From assembly GCA_013350335.1 (NCBI GenBank), contig CM023533.1, positions 26,766,869 to 26,830,868 on the forward strand: DNA of 64,000 nt, in the 5' to 3' direction. This DNA comes from Chimonanthus salicifolius (taxonomy: Eukaryota > Streptophyta > Magnoliopsida > Laurales > Calycanthaceae). The position numbers and the translations under genes are program-made. This document shows positions 34,527-46,489 of the stretch, in pieces; the first letter of the stretch is position 1, and every line of letters starts with the position of its first letter. The notes beneath the pieces were generated by a model. That model saw only the letters and a program-made list of their open reading frames with translations, was not told the DNA's origin and made no database searches.

Positions 34527-37314
34527 GTATTATCAAAGAAATTAAAAAACATTATCCAAAACTTGAATCTTTATGAATAGTAAGAAGAGAATCATCATAT
34601 TTCAACTTCAACTAAACAGGGAATCTTAGGGATTGGCTGGATAGTCAAAATTCATTCTTGTTTTTAGAAAATCTTAGAGATCAAGTTATACTCAAAACCA
34701 GAAAGGTCACGTCCCCGTTATTACTGTATTCCGCTATATAAATTTGTAAATTTACATATCATATAAAGATTAGTTGGGTGATATATTTAAATATTATATT
34801 ATTAAAAAATAAAAAATCCACAAAACGACAGGGCTCAGGCTTGAAAATTCCCTAATTTTATTCACCGACAGAGTGGTCCACCTCACTACCAGTTTGGGTA
34901 TAACTTTCCAAACAAGTTTGGCCGGATTTTGGTTCCCACATAAATGACCATCCATCATCCTATTTCAGGTGCTGAATTGTCGATGGTAATGGAATATATC
35001 TCAAAAAACCCTAATCATCTCTCACTAGTACCATATTTACATTTCAACCAACAAAAGTTATATGCGATACTGCAGCCACTCAGAGGGGGCTAGATCCTCT
35101 ATGACCCATTAAGGGTGGTATATGTCTTTACAATAATTTTTAGGTATGTGATGGGATTGAGCATAATAAATTTGACCAAACTAGCAGGGCATAATTGTAC
35201 CTCAACCTAAACCATCTATATTATTTATCCTATTATCATGGATGGATGAAGCAAGTCCATCTAACGAGGAGGAAAATGGCCTATTGCTGATCAAGAAAAT
35301 TTTGGGTTTTATAGGTATATAATTTTATCATTATCTAACGATCATTTATATATTCAAATATTATTTTTAAGTTACAAAATTGCTAATTTAAATTTTAAAA
35401 AAATAATAGAAAAGTCTAGGAAAAAAACTTTCACTATTAGAAAAATATAGGAAATAAACCAAAAAAACTCAAGCTTCAATGGCACAGATGGTTGAAAAAT
35501 AGTAAAAAACCATGTTCTTTTTTAGATTAAAATTCAAAGAAATGGAGTTCGAAAGAAAATATGAAAGAGATATTTAGAAGTAAAGGTCAGCTAACCAATG
35601 GACTTTATAAGATATAATAAGGTTTTTGTAGAGTATTAGTTACATAAAAAATTGTTTTTAATGGTTGTAGACCCAAAACAATTGGAAAAAAAAAATATAA
35701 TTGAGTAGGTTGTGCGCATTTGCATGAATTTCCAACAAATCTCAACATGCACGGCTGATTTTTACTTTATAATGGCCTATGAGTACCATATCAAATGTTT
35801 TTTTAATGTAAAGTCTATTGTCAACAAATTGGATAATTTTTGCATCCACCATTGATTTTTTTTTTAAACCTATTAAATGGGGAAATAATCTAACAATTAA
35901 TTGTAAAAACCCAATTAAATTTTACACCTGTAGTCACTTGTTAGGGACTTAGGGAATTGGGTTTTTCTCAAGTTACATGTGAAAAAAGGGGTATAAAATT
36001 CAATCGATACATATCATATCACTTGAGATATCTTGGGTTTTGGACGTTCAAGATTTCTACTGTAGAGGTCAGCTAAAAAAAAACAACCAATATAGTCGAA
36101 ATCTCAACCGATTTATTTTTAAAAAAAATTAAAAATAAATATTGATTGTAGGCCCAGTCGATATCTCAGCCGATATTCCGATATTAATTTAATACGGGTG
36201 AATATCGGCGTAGATATTGGCTGATAATTTTTTTTTAAATAGTTTTTTTTAAGAAAAAAACCACCGAAATTTTTTTAAAAAAAATTGAGAATAGAGAAAA
36301 AATGTGGACGGACATCTCACCCACTACGATTTTTCGACCCTGGTGGAAAGTAGCAAGTAGCTCATGAGGGAGAGAACTGGTTCGTAGCTTCCCCTTATAT
36401 CATGCATCTGTAAATGAGAAAGGACATTGCCTCATTACCCAACATTTTTCTGTTCACACAATCGTACCCATTATCTAGTCACATCATAATAATGAATTGC
36501 ACTATCTCATTATTTATGCTTTATAATCACATCTATCTTCATCTTTTATTATTTTTTTAAGATGTAGATGGATAGAACCAAACATAAAATACTTAATAAC
36601 ATCATATCCTTACTTACTTAGTGATAGAGAAATCAATCTAGCCCTAATTTGTCCTGACAAGTGCCTTGGAAGACTAATTGGACGGTGGAGAATGGTCTTG
36701 GCCATCAAGTCATCTGAAAATGGACGGCTTTGGTCTCATATTAGAATAGATGAGTGACTGACTACTCAAATTTTATCACTTACATAGCTTCAAAGCACCC
36801 AAACAGGTCACGACAGCTTTATAAATAAAACATCACTTAAATATAAAAATATATAATTATATAAGGTTTACATCTATTTAATGGTTATCTTAGTATATAT
36901 TTCACTACAAAAATCTCCTAGTCAAATAAATAAGTTCGTTCAACTCAAAACTCAATTTCACTCAAATCAGAAATAAATTTAAATTTACTTTAACATGTTT
37001 AATAAAATCCAAAATAGACCCGAATGAATTTAACTAGTTGCAGCGTCTATTCTTAGATGTCACTTTGAGCAGTTTTGTTAGACATTTAGATTTAAGAAGT
37101 CTGCTGTCATGATTTTATATTTTATATTATCATCTATTAAAAAAATCTAAAGCTGATTAAACCATTAGTATAGCTCCAAAACTCTCATTATCATTTCGTA
37201 ATGGTTTAAGTAAACTAGTGAAGATCATATGACCATTTTAATCAAAAGATGATCTCTGATACTTAAGCTACAATTCATGTGTTCTTATTTTCTAAGACTT
37301 AACATAATGTATCA
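34527..37314. other. gene-free AT-rich stretch with MITE remnants
   Basis: No gene supported. Around 36100-36345 decayed cgatatc/gccgatat words and an end like tttttcgaccctg suggest another old member of the CGGCCGAT family, but I see no clear ends. The rest is A/T-run-rich sequence. Confidence 0.4.
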
Positions 37315-37322
37315 TTCATTAT

Positions 37323-37508
37323 TGGATAGCGATCCTCACACAAACACGGGTGTGATTGTGTTTTCCATTTTGTCTTTGGAAATCGACTCGTCGAACCATT
37401 GATTCTAGTATCGTAAGGGCTTGACGAGTCGATTTCTAAAGGCAAAATGAAAAATACAGTAAAATTCGTGTCTGCATACATAATCTTCCCATGAGAAGAT
37501 CGCCGACC
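37323..37508. mobile_element. MITE of the GGATAGCGATCC-type family, copy 2
   Basis: An exact 8-bp duplication TTCATTAT lies at 37315-37322 and 37509-37516. The ends are TGGATAGCGATCC and GATCGCCGACC, an imperfect inverted repeat. The inner arms carry mirrored AAATCGACTCGTCGAA and GACGAGTCGATTT, unlike the inner words of copies 1 and 3. 186 bp, non-coding. Confidence 0.75.
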
Positions 37509-38827
37509 TTCATTATTAAGAGCAATAGAATGAGCTCACCTTTATCTTATTCATGGCAACTTCATGATTTTTATTCACATCATCAAGGGATATGATATCA
37601 AGAGTGCTTTGGGCAGCATCATGACTTTCAGATATACGATGAACACTTCAACCTTTGAAAAGAAAGATTTGGAATGATTGCAGAGCTTGTATGCAGTTCG
37701 AGACCGAAAGCAATTTTTGTTATGTTAGAACTTTTCATTTCTAGCTGCTTCTTCTTACTTAATTCCTTTTTCTGCATACAGAAGAGGTAAAACTTAAGAT
37801 CTCTGATTTAATTCTTAAAATTCAAAGTCATTTGGGCTACACGTACCCTTCAAAAAAAAATTAACCATGCCAAGGCAGTGGTAAATTATATTCACCTGCT
37901 ATGGTTACTTGAACTATAGATAGTTAGAGAATATCATTTTAAATTGTTTGGGCCTATTCAAACAAAACTAAAAGCAACTCTATGTGGATGTCACTGAGAC
38001 GATGGATGAGTGCTTCCTGTTAGGCTGTTTCATTTGTCTTTTCATGTCTATTTTAACTCCTTTTATCTTGCTGGATTATTATTATTATGGTTTGGCCGTG
38101 TTAAGATTTAGTCTCTAATCAAACAATCAAACTATAGAAATATGGTTCGGCCTAAGTCTACATCCATAGACAATAATCGAGCCCCGATAGTGGAGACTCA
38201 CTCCCATGATAGTAGCTCTTAACACCATGGCCATGGAGGCTGAACCTTTGACATTTTTGCTTAATTGTAGTTAATTGTTGGTTGGCTTTAAAGAGAGAGA
38301 GAAAAGAAAAGAACTCTAATAAGAAAATTCAAACAACAATTGAGTAGAAAATTAAAAGAAATGTTTTGAAAGAAGCACTAATCATTTTGTTCAATCTCCA
38401 ACTTCAAAGTTTTTTTTTATATATAGAAGAAAAGATTGGGTTTCTTTTCCAGAATTTTAGACAAAAATATGGAGACTTTTTCAAAATATCTCAAACTAAA
38501 AGTTGGAAACCAAACCTATATAGATGAAATATTGGTTTTAATGCTAATTCTAACTACGACAATGATAGTATAGCTGATGGGGTTAAATGAACTCCTATGG
38601 ATCGTTATAAAATGGGGAATTGATCAAATGATTTGAATTTCATATAGGGTGTTACCCAAAGCATTCTCTGATGCGTAGTTGCACTGCCAGGAGACAATAT
38701 ATAATATATATTATCTCACAAATCACTCCTTGTCGCAGAGAAAATGAAAGGGTGAATTGATTCTAGTCACTGTAAAACTCTCAATAACTTTTGTATGGTT
38801 TAAATGATAAACTCAGCACTTAAATTA

Positions 38828-39179
38828 GGGTAGCGATTCTCCCACAGGTATTTTGTGTAACTCTACACGAGTTTTACTGTATTGTCCATTTTACCCTTTG
38901 AATCGGCTCACCGAAACCTTCGAATAGGCTCACCGAAACCCTTTCACTGCGATATAAATCGTGGCCGAAATGGCAGATTCGACTTGTCAATATGGCAGAT
39001 TCGATTTCGGCTAGCCGAAAAGATGGCAGATTCAGTTTCGTATAGCTGAAATGGCAGATTCGGCTAGTCGAAATGGTAGATTTGATTTCGGCAGGCCGAA
39101 AAGGCAGTGGAAAATAAAATCGAAAATACCTTAAAATCCATATTGAGTTACACAAAACACCCGTGGAGGATCGCTATCC
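38828..39179. mobile_element. MITE of the GGATAGCGATCC-type family, copy 3, with palindromic interior array
   Basis: An exact 8-bp duplication TTAAATTA lies at 38820-38827 and 39180-39187. The ends are GGGTAGCGATTCTCCCAC and GTGGAGGATCGCTATCC, inverted repeats. The interior repeats variants of ATGGCAGATTCG joined to near-palindromes such as TTTCGGCTAGCCGAAA and TCGGCTAGTCGA. 352 bp. The minus-strand open frame inside it is a by-product of the repeat. Confidence 0.8.
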
Positions 39180-39910
39180 TTAAATTAACATTACAAATAA
39201 TTAGTAATATGATAAATTGTCATTATGGATGGTTAGAGTAAGCTACAAAGATAATTGCAGAAAAATAAGTTGAGCTAGGTTTGGTCCTCCTTTCTCTATC
39301 AAAATGACATGGCTGTGGATTCTCAAAATCCTGATTACGGTGACAAGCATTCACATTAATCACATCTTAAAACAATAAAGTTTCCCGTGCTTCTCACGCC
39401 CAATCTGCCTCGCCCACTTTATTTCTCGAAGGGCCCTAGGCTCCATCCATCTCAATATGGTGACCGTTCTGGTCTGGTCTGGTCATTTACTTTTGAAGCT
39501 GCTTCTTTATTAAAGCAGAAGAGATGAGAATGACAAGGCCTTGGACAAGTCTTGCTTTCACCTATGTTAACTCACTCTTGGAGGATCCCGTGCACTTGTA
39601 TTGGCTTTTACATTTGTCTCTCTCGAACTCGACCAGACTTCTTCTTCCAACAAACTAAATCCATTTTAAAAATAAATTTCTAATCCGGTATAAAAAAAAT
39701 CAAATACTAACTCCAAAGGATTGGTCTAATCACTCATACATAACACTTAAGAATTGAGATCTTGAATTCAATCTCTACTGACTCTAATGAAGAGTCACTC
39801 CCCATATACTTATACGATGTATAATAGGATTTTCGTAAACCCAGCTAGTTAAATATGACGTCTGCACACTTTCGAACCTTGAATAAAAAATTAAATAATC
39901 TGATCTCTAC

Positions 39911-40090
39911 AAATTGCAAGAGTTTCACTTCCACAAATGATCAATATAGAAATTGGGGAGCAACTTATCCCAGAGAATACGATATAGTCTGATAGCGAAC
40001 TATTGAGTGAAGATATCACATAAGAGTCCAAAAATTGGCCTTTCTTGAGTTGTGGTGATATCTTTAACTTTAAAGTGAAAAGATATTTTA
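39911..40090 (+). repeat. 180-bp direct repeat, left copy
   Basis: Matches 40675-40853 at roughly 95-97% by eye (for example cgatatagtctgatag against tgatataggctgatag). It abuts the first base of the foldback-type element at 40091. Far longer than a normal target duplication. Confidence 0.85.
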
Positions 40091-40674
40091 GGGTACGCAT
40101 ATAGACACTGCAGAAATCTATCAGCAGACACCGATTTTTAGATTTTAAGTGAAAATTACCATTCTGCCTTTCCGTGCGGAATCGATCGATCAATTGTACA
40201 GTGCATTTTTCACATCGATCAATCGATTCTACGAGCGGAAGAAATAGATCATAAAATGTGCGATTGATTCTGTCGATCGATTGATAGCATCAATCGGCTA
40301 TCAATCGATCGATTCATACAATAATTAAATAAAAAAAATTTAAATTTTAAAGTTATTTTTTAAGCACTGTATATTTTCAAAATTTCTCAAATTGAATATC
40401 CGGACTAATTACGATAACCTGATAAAAATACTTTAAGACTTTAAGGTCTTTTGATACTCCTAAATGCTTAAAAGAGAGTATTTTACAAATAAGGGTATCT
40501 CTATGGTGTGCCGAAAATACATTTAGGAGTGTCAAAAGACCTTAAAGTCTTAAAATATTTTTATCAGGTTATCGTAATTAGTTTAGATATTTAATTTGTT
40601 TAGATATTTAATTTAAAAAATTTTAAAAATACATAGTATTTAAAAAATAATATTAAAATTTTAAAGAAAATATA
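40091..40674. mobile_element. partial foldback element, sister of 22055-23559 with different palindromic arm
   Basis: The start GGGTACGCATATAGACAC and the next 80 bp align by eye with the outer end of the 22055 element. A palindrome-rich arm (40180-40320) follows, made of ATCGATCGAT, GATCAATCGATTC and TCGATCGATTGAT words instead of TTCATTCGAATGAA. The core at 40374-40639 is clearly the same hairpin as both cores of the 22055 element (shared gaatatccggactaattacg and actttaagactttaaggtc). The second core and right arm are missing. Non-coding. Confidence 0.8.
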
Positions 40675-40853
40675 AAATTGGAAGAGTTTCACTTCCACAA
40701 ATGATCAATATAGAAATTGGGGAGCAACTTATCCCAGAGAATATGATATAGGCTGATAGCGACCATTGAGTGAAGATATCACATAAGAGTCCAAAAATTG
40801 GCCTTTCTTAAGTTGTGGTGATATCTTTAACTTTAAAGTGAAAAGATATTTTA
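40675..40853 (+). repeat. 179-bp direct repeat, right copy
   Basis: Partner of 39911-40090. Both copies end in aaaagatatttta. After the left copy the foldback element begins; after the right copy the unduplicated flank tatacttttc follows. Confidence 0.85.
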
Positions 40854-42796
40854 TATACTTTTCTATAAATCTCTCCATAGAAAGGTATTTTGAATGCCGG
40901 ACAGCCAACGCTTGAATTATGACTCAAAGGTAAATGGTACTATCGAAATTACAGATTTACCCGTTGAGATTTTGATTAAGATTTTAGTAAGCATCTGACG
41001 ACATATTTTCATAAATGAAGCTTTTTTACAATTTTTTATTTTATTATGATAAATTAAAAAACTAATTTAAAGTTTTATAACAAAAACAGAAAATTTTTAA
41101 TCTATCACAAAATAGTTTCTCGTGTTAGTACAAATAATGATATCCAAATCAATTAAGAATTATTTTCTTTCTCACTAAAGTAAAAAATAAATTATTACTT
41201 ATTTCGAATGATCAAAGTTAATTAACATGAAAATCTGAACTTGTATGAAGAGTTAAGAGTATATCAAAATTCAAAATGAATTTATTTGTTGTTGGAGTAG
41301 TGTTAGGGTCAAAATTGTCATTTCATAAATGCTCACAACTACTAAGCCAATCATTTCACGCCATGTATTCATAATTCATTGCTGTATTTTCTGCAGCGGC
41401 TTGATAGATCTGTCTTGTAATTTTTTAATTCACGATTCTATCCTTCGCTCTTTCCTGCCAAAACCTGGTCAGTTTTAAGGCGAGTCCAAAGTTGGGTGCA
41501 CGATCTCACATCGCCATTTTATAATAAATTAGATATCAATGCTTATTTCAATTTGATTTAATTTAAATTAATTTTATCGTTAGATTGAATTAAATAAAAT
41601 ATTTATTCAGTTTTAAAAAATAAGAGTTTCATTGAATCAATTCAATCATTTTTTATTTTTCTAAAATTTTATTCACTTTAAAGTATAATTATATATTCAG
41701 TTTAATTTATATAAATTAGTCCATGATAAATAATTTGTCATGAGATGAACGATGAATGATTCGAAAGAGAGGATCACGTCCAATATATATCTATATATAT
41801 ACTCATCTTATTTAAAGTTTGAAAAGTTATCAAAACCTTACAAAGGTGGTTAAATTTTTTTCAATTTAAGGATTTTTAATTAAGTTTATAATTAAGAACT
41901 AAAAATTAAATACAATGTAAAAAAATAAATAAAAATGAATATAAGTTTATATTTATTTAACTATTTTTTAATTTATATCAATCTTATAATATAAAATTCT
42001 TTTCTTATTTAACTAATGTTATATAAAGCTGAATTGAGAAGAGACGGTCCACCTTTTGATAAAAAATATCACCTGAAATTTGACTGAAGCTGTTCACTCC
42101 CGGGGAAACAAGGGAGTGGATGCAGTCGTCGCCGTCGCCTAGTCGTCGTACTGTCGTATAAAATATACATTCTCTGAAAATCGACTTTCATGTAAGTTTG
42201 TAGAGCATCATTTACTATTCGACACGTAAGATCCCGACTCAGTCAAATGCATCAGCCGCTTCATCTAATTACGCACACGTGTACAGATTTGGGTGGGTTT
42301 AGACCTAATCCAAACAAGAGTATGACACATGGCATAATTATACGGGCTCCCGTTGATTGCTCGGATTTTTTATAGTAGTCGTGAGGATTGACTTCCTTGT
42401 CGGTATGCTTCCAGGTGGTGAAATCTTGGCCGTCCACCTGTTGAGATAGACGCGATGTAGAAAACAGATGTCGTTTCACGTGATCGGTTCCTTACGTGGC
42501 AAGGTCTGATGGCGACTGTTTTCTATTTTCTAATTCCTTTAACATTTATTAAAAAAAAAAAGATTTTCAGTGAAACCAAATATAAAATCATTCTACATTT
42601 AGACTAGGTATTTAGACACGGCTCCTTTATGTCAGAACATTATTTTTTTAAAATAGTATAAAATTATCATTTTACCTTTTTCATTTTAGATCTTTTTTTT
42701 AGATGATGAGACCATATGAATGAACATTTTACTGTAAAATGTATTTTTTTCTAACGTTTTCTCTCTAAAGGTTAATAGAGAGGGATTTTTAAAAGA
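40854..42796. other. gene-free stretch with one GC-richer block
   Basis: AT-rich with no supported gene. 42090-42520 is richer in CG and includes gtcgtcgccgtcgcc and an ACGTGG-type word (ttacgtggc). It could be an old promoter or gene remnant, but no peptide similarity is recognisable. Confidence 0.35.
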
Positions 42797-43265
42797 GACT
42801 GTTTCTCTACCAATTTTTACAAATAACGTATCAAAATTCATCTACTTTTAATTTTATGAACTCCATTATTAATTTTAAGTGAAAAGAATATAATTTTTGA
42901 ATTCAAAAATTGTACCCAAAGAATTAAAAAAAAATGGTCTTCCTTTTAATTCTTTGGATATGATTTTTTGAGTCCAAAACTAAACATTTTTCACTTAAAA
43001 TCAGTCCCGGAGTTCATAAAATTCAGACTGAATGAATTTTGATACCTTATTTGTAGAAATTGGTCAAGAAACTGACTCACTGCCAACTGTGGCTCGGATT
43101 TTCAAACGAGGCGGTTTCTTAACCAATTTCTACAAACAAGGTATCAAAATTTATCTAGTCTGAATTTTATAAAATCTGGGACTTAATTTAAGTGAAAAGG
43201 GTATACTTTTGGACTTAAAAAATCGTACTCAAAGAATTAAGAAAAAATGATTTTATCTCTTAATT
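42797..43265. repeat. three-armed foldback repeat
   Basis: An arm at about 42797-42937 recurs inverted at about 42938-43073 and again in direct orientation at about 43117-43265. Shared text includes accaatttctacaaa, aaggtatcaaaattcat, aatttaagtgaaaag and tacccaaagaattaa. No target duplication found. Non-coding. Confidence 0.65.
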
Positions 43266-44243
43266 CTATCTGGCTAATCCTTGAGGAATATTTAAACTTC
43301 AAATCCACATATTCCGGATATAAAACTAAAGGAGTGACTTTTTTGTATTAAGAAGAACTTACTCCAAGACATCGTATAAACAAGGATGAAAGTTGATCAT
43401 CAAACTAATCCATTGAGATTAAAAGATTCATTTTATGAACAAAATATAAAAATAAGACCTTGAATTGAGAAAATGATTTTTCAAATACAATTTACTAATC
43501 AATATACAAGGGGTTCTCACAATGTCTTCAAGTATGGGCACCTCAACAAGCTGCAGAGCAGACTTTGGTCCACCACCTATTTGTTTGCATGGGAAGGGAG
43601 AAGTTGAGAGAAATTAGGGCAACGTGGACATGTGGGCCTCACTACTCTTTGAGTGAAGATGACAGTGACATTATTGAGGCATGGTCTCTTTAAAAAGAAT
43701 GGCTACTCATAATTTCAAATGCATGAACATGGACGTGGTACACTCCCTGTACACCAACTTTGCTCAATCACTCTAAAATGGGGGTCCCATTTGGGTTGGC
43801 AAGAACCAAATTGGTCTAATGGACTCGACCATTATCAATCTACCGATCAAGAATTGAGCTGAATTCGAATCAATGGCCATTATTTTAAAATTCTTATGGT
43901 CAATTTAAGAGCTGATGTTGGATGATTAGGAGCAAGTTTTGTGTTGTCTTTATCCATGATTTGGAATCATTGCTTGCAGTATTAATCAAATAATGCATCG
44001 TAATATTTAGTTAGAGAACGTGTACGATGCAATGCCAAAAAAGATCTATGATTTGTCCAAAGTATTTCATACATGTAGGCCATACTTGGTGATGTATCTA
44101 CAAATAGAAGCCCTTTTTCTTTCTTCTTTAACTTAAAAAGAAATTTTAGAATACATTTCTATTGATCCCCTTATAAAAATGTTAAATATAATTAACACCT
44201 ACAACAAGAGTTTCTATAATATAATTCTTTTCAACTTTAATCA
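43266..44243. other. gene-free stretch
   Basis: No supported gene, RNA gene or repeat end seen. Confidence 0.4.
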
Positions 44244-44845
44244 TGCAACGACTCGACCCGAATACAAGGCTTAAAGTCCAACTCAGTGTGATATTATCCG
44301 TTTTGAGTCTCACACATAAGTGAGTCCGGACGGATTTGCTCTTAGGCCCAGGCCCTCATGGCCCGGCTCAAAATACGTCACACAAAAGTTAAGAGGGTGG
44401 CCTCAAATAAACTCCCTCTCCTTAACCTCCACTACCGATGTGAGACTCCCCACATCGGTGGTGTGTTCACAAAGGGACAGGGTATCACATTTACCCCCCT
44501 CCTAAGGCCTCGAGTCGCCCTTGGCTCAACTCGGCACAGCTCAATAACGCCAGGAAAGGAAGAAAGCACACATAATCCGAATGTAGAACATCGGCTCTAA
44601 TTTCAAGCTGTAATGACCCGACCCGAATATAGGGCTTAGGATCCAACTCAGTGTGATATTGTCCGCTCTGGACGTTGCACACAAGCGATCCCGCACGGAT
44701 TTGCTCTTGAGCCCAGGCCAGGTCCAAAATTCGTCACATAAGAGTTAAGGGGGTGGCCTCAAATAAATCCCCACTCCTTGACCTCCATTACTGATGTGAC
44801 AAGTCCCACATCGGTGGTGTGTTCACAAAGGAGCAGGATATCACA
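44244..44845 (-). mobile_element. TRIM/SMART-like miniature LTR element, about 600 bp
   Basis: Two direct repeats, 44244-44489 and 44609-44845, share CGACCCGAATA, aactcagtgtgatatt, cggatttgctctt, ggtggcctcaaataaa and ccacatcggtggtgtgttca. They have TG...CA-type ends (tgcaacg or tgtaatg to tatcaca). On the minus strand the right repeat is followed by CTTGAAATTAGAGCC, a decayed TTGGTATCAGAGC primer site, and the left repeat is preceded by the purine tract AGGAGGGGGGTAAA. This sets minus orientation. The 120-bp internal region is non-coding. The 5-bp flanks aatca and tacca are not identical. Overlapping open frames are shadows. Confidence 0.75.
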
Positions 44846-45491
44846 TACCAAGTAGATAATCACTATTTTCTACTAAACCCATGTCCTAGAATCCTCATTT
44901 GATGTGAACTACATTCTTTTAAAAAAAAAAAACAATAAAACACAAATGTGAATGATGGCTTTATACGTAAAAGGACCAAACTGAACAAAAATAGAAGGAA
45001 TAAACAGCTTTTGGGAGTTCCTTATAATAAAATTAGAAAATTCTTGTTCACTTGTTTAGTATCATATTAAATGTATACTTTGGCTGAATAAATGTTAAAA
45101 AGAAAGTAACTCAATTGCTCTATAAATAGTCGCCAAAACTTAAAAGACTAAAATAAAATAGTACATTGACTTCTCCAACATACTTATATTTGTAGGACTA
45201 ATTATTCATTTGATGGAAAATTTCATTAGAGAATTTTACTAGGTAAGTCTAACTAGTCTAAATCATATTTAAAGACAAACTAAACAAAGAGTTTATGAAA
45301 TAGCATAAAAATCAAGTGGAGATTTCTTCTTCCATAGATATCTAATATAAAGGGATGTTACTGCTGATATACTCATTCATATACTTATTCTATAAATAAA
45401 TTTGTGTGCTTTTAAACTCTATTATTTCTATTAAGTGATCACATAATGTTCTTAGGCATTGTGTCATCAGATTAAGATGAGTAGTTCAAGG

Positions 45492-45649
45492 CTATCGTAT
45501 CAGCCGATATATATCTGTTTTTAAAACCTTTATATATCAGTCGATATAATACGTATTAGTTGATATTAGTGAGTTTTGTAAAAAAATATATATAAGAGAG
45601 AGAAATATATTAGACGTTATCTCAGTAAATACTGAAATTTCTACCCCTG
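45492..45649. mobile_element. probable 5'-truncated member of the CAGGGGTTTAAA / ATCGGCCGAT family
   Basis: The right end TACCCCTG fits the family terminus. The flanks gttcaagg (45484-45491) and attcaagg (45650-45657) agree at seven of eight bases. Interior words cagccgatatatatc and cagtcgatata are decayed family motifs. The left terminus is not recognisable. Confidence 0.45.
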
Positions 45650-45773
45650 ATTCAAGGAACTTGCTTCTTCATTTGAAACTGGAGAAATGAATGGCAAATT
45701 ATTCTATAATCAGAATAAAGGTGAGGAGATGATGATGATGAATCTCACGTATATTAGAAAATCCTAGTGAGTG

Positions 45774-46170
45774 GTGTTGGGGTTCATAAAAATTTAAATT
45801 TAGATTTTTTCTAAAGTCAATAAATCAAAAATAATAATAAAAGAGAAAATTATCCGACAATAATATCAAAATCAAGTCACACCAAGATTTACTCAGAAAA
45901 TCCTCCAATGTAGAAAGAAAAACTACCTGACAAATCCAAATAAAACCACCGTAACAAATTAGAGAGTATGGTGTTAAAATCTTGCATATCCTTCTATAGT
46001 GCTCCACTGCTATCGGATCTCGATAGCTTCTAAACCTTCTCAATTTCAAAATCCATTTCTGATCTTTATAAATCTTTTCCGCTCTAACAACAACCAATTT
46101 CCCCACAATCTATTCACAAACAAATATTAAGATTTTAATCTGAGTAGATTTCTTTTAATCTCCTAACTTC
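45774..46170. other. unassigned block, possible LTR fragment
   Basis: It begins tgttggggttcataaaa, an LTR-like start. On the minus strand it has a 93-residue open frame (45825-46106) without a recognised domain. No second terminal repeat, primer site or duplication found. An LTR or untranslated leader of a retroelement is one reading; the call is weak. Confidence 0.25.
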
Positions 46171-46346
46171 TAAACCAAGTCGTATCGGCTCCTTTTTGTG
46201 ATCATGGGCAGTGGGGTCCACGTAATTGAGTGTTGATATGGGTCTTGCTGTAACTAAGTAGCATGATCCAGATGTCGTTCACCGTACGACGAGTCGAATC
46301 GAATCGATGACTCAGTTATAAATTTCTGCCAATATCACGTGAGTGA

Positions 46347-46487
46347 GTCGATCAGATGACACGAGTCGTGCCTAGCATCTCAGATAACTCGATGACGCGA
46401 ATGCTGCGGTGCCAGTGGGTCGATCAGATGACACGAGTCGTGTCTAGCATCTCTGATAAGTCGGTGACGCGAGTGCTACGGTATGCA
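46347..46487. repeat. two-copy 72-bp tandem repeat, CG-rich
   Basis: Unit 1 begins at 46347 and unit 2 at 46419, both with GTCGATCAGATGACACGAGT, followed by ctagcatct, gataa and tgacgcga/ggtgacgcga. Differences are scattered substitutions. Each unit contains CACGAGTCGTG, an odd-length palindrome, and the flank upstream has gagtcgaatcgaatcgatgac. No coding signal. Confidence 0.8.
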
Positions 46488-46489
46488 CG

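Noticed and set aside
44320..44727. Three overlapping open frames on both strands
   Set aside because: They lie inside the miniature LTR element at 44244-44845 and cross its LTR boundary, so they are shadows.
44244..44845. Cassandra-type TRIM with a 5S rRNA domain
   Set aside because: I looked for the 5S promoter boxes in the LTRs and did not find them.
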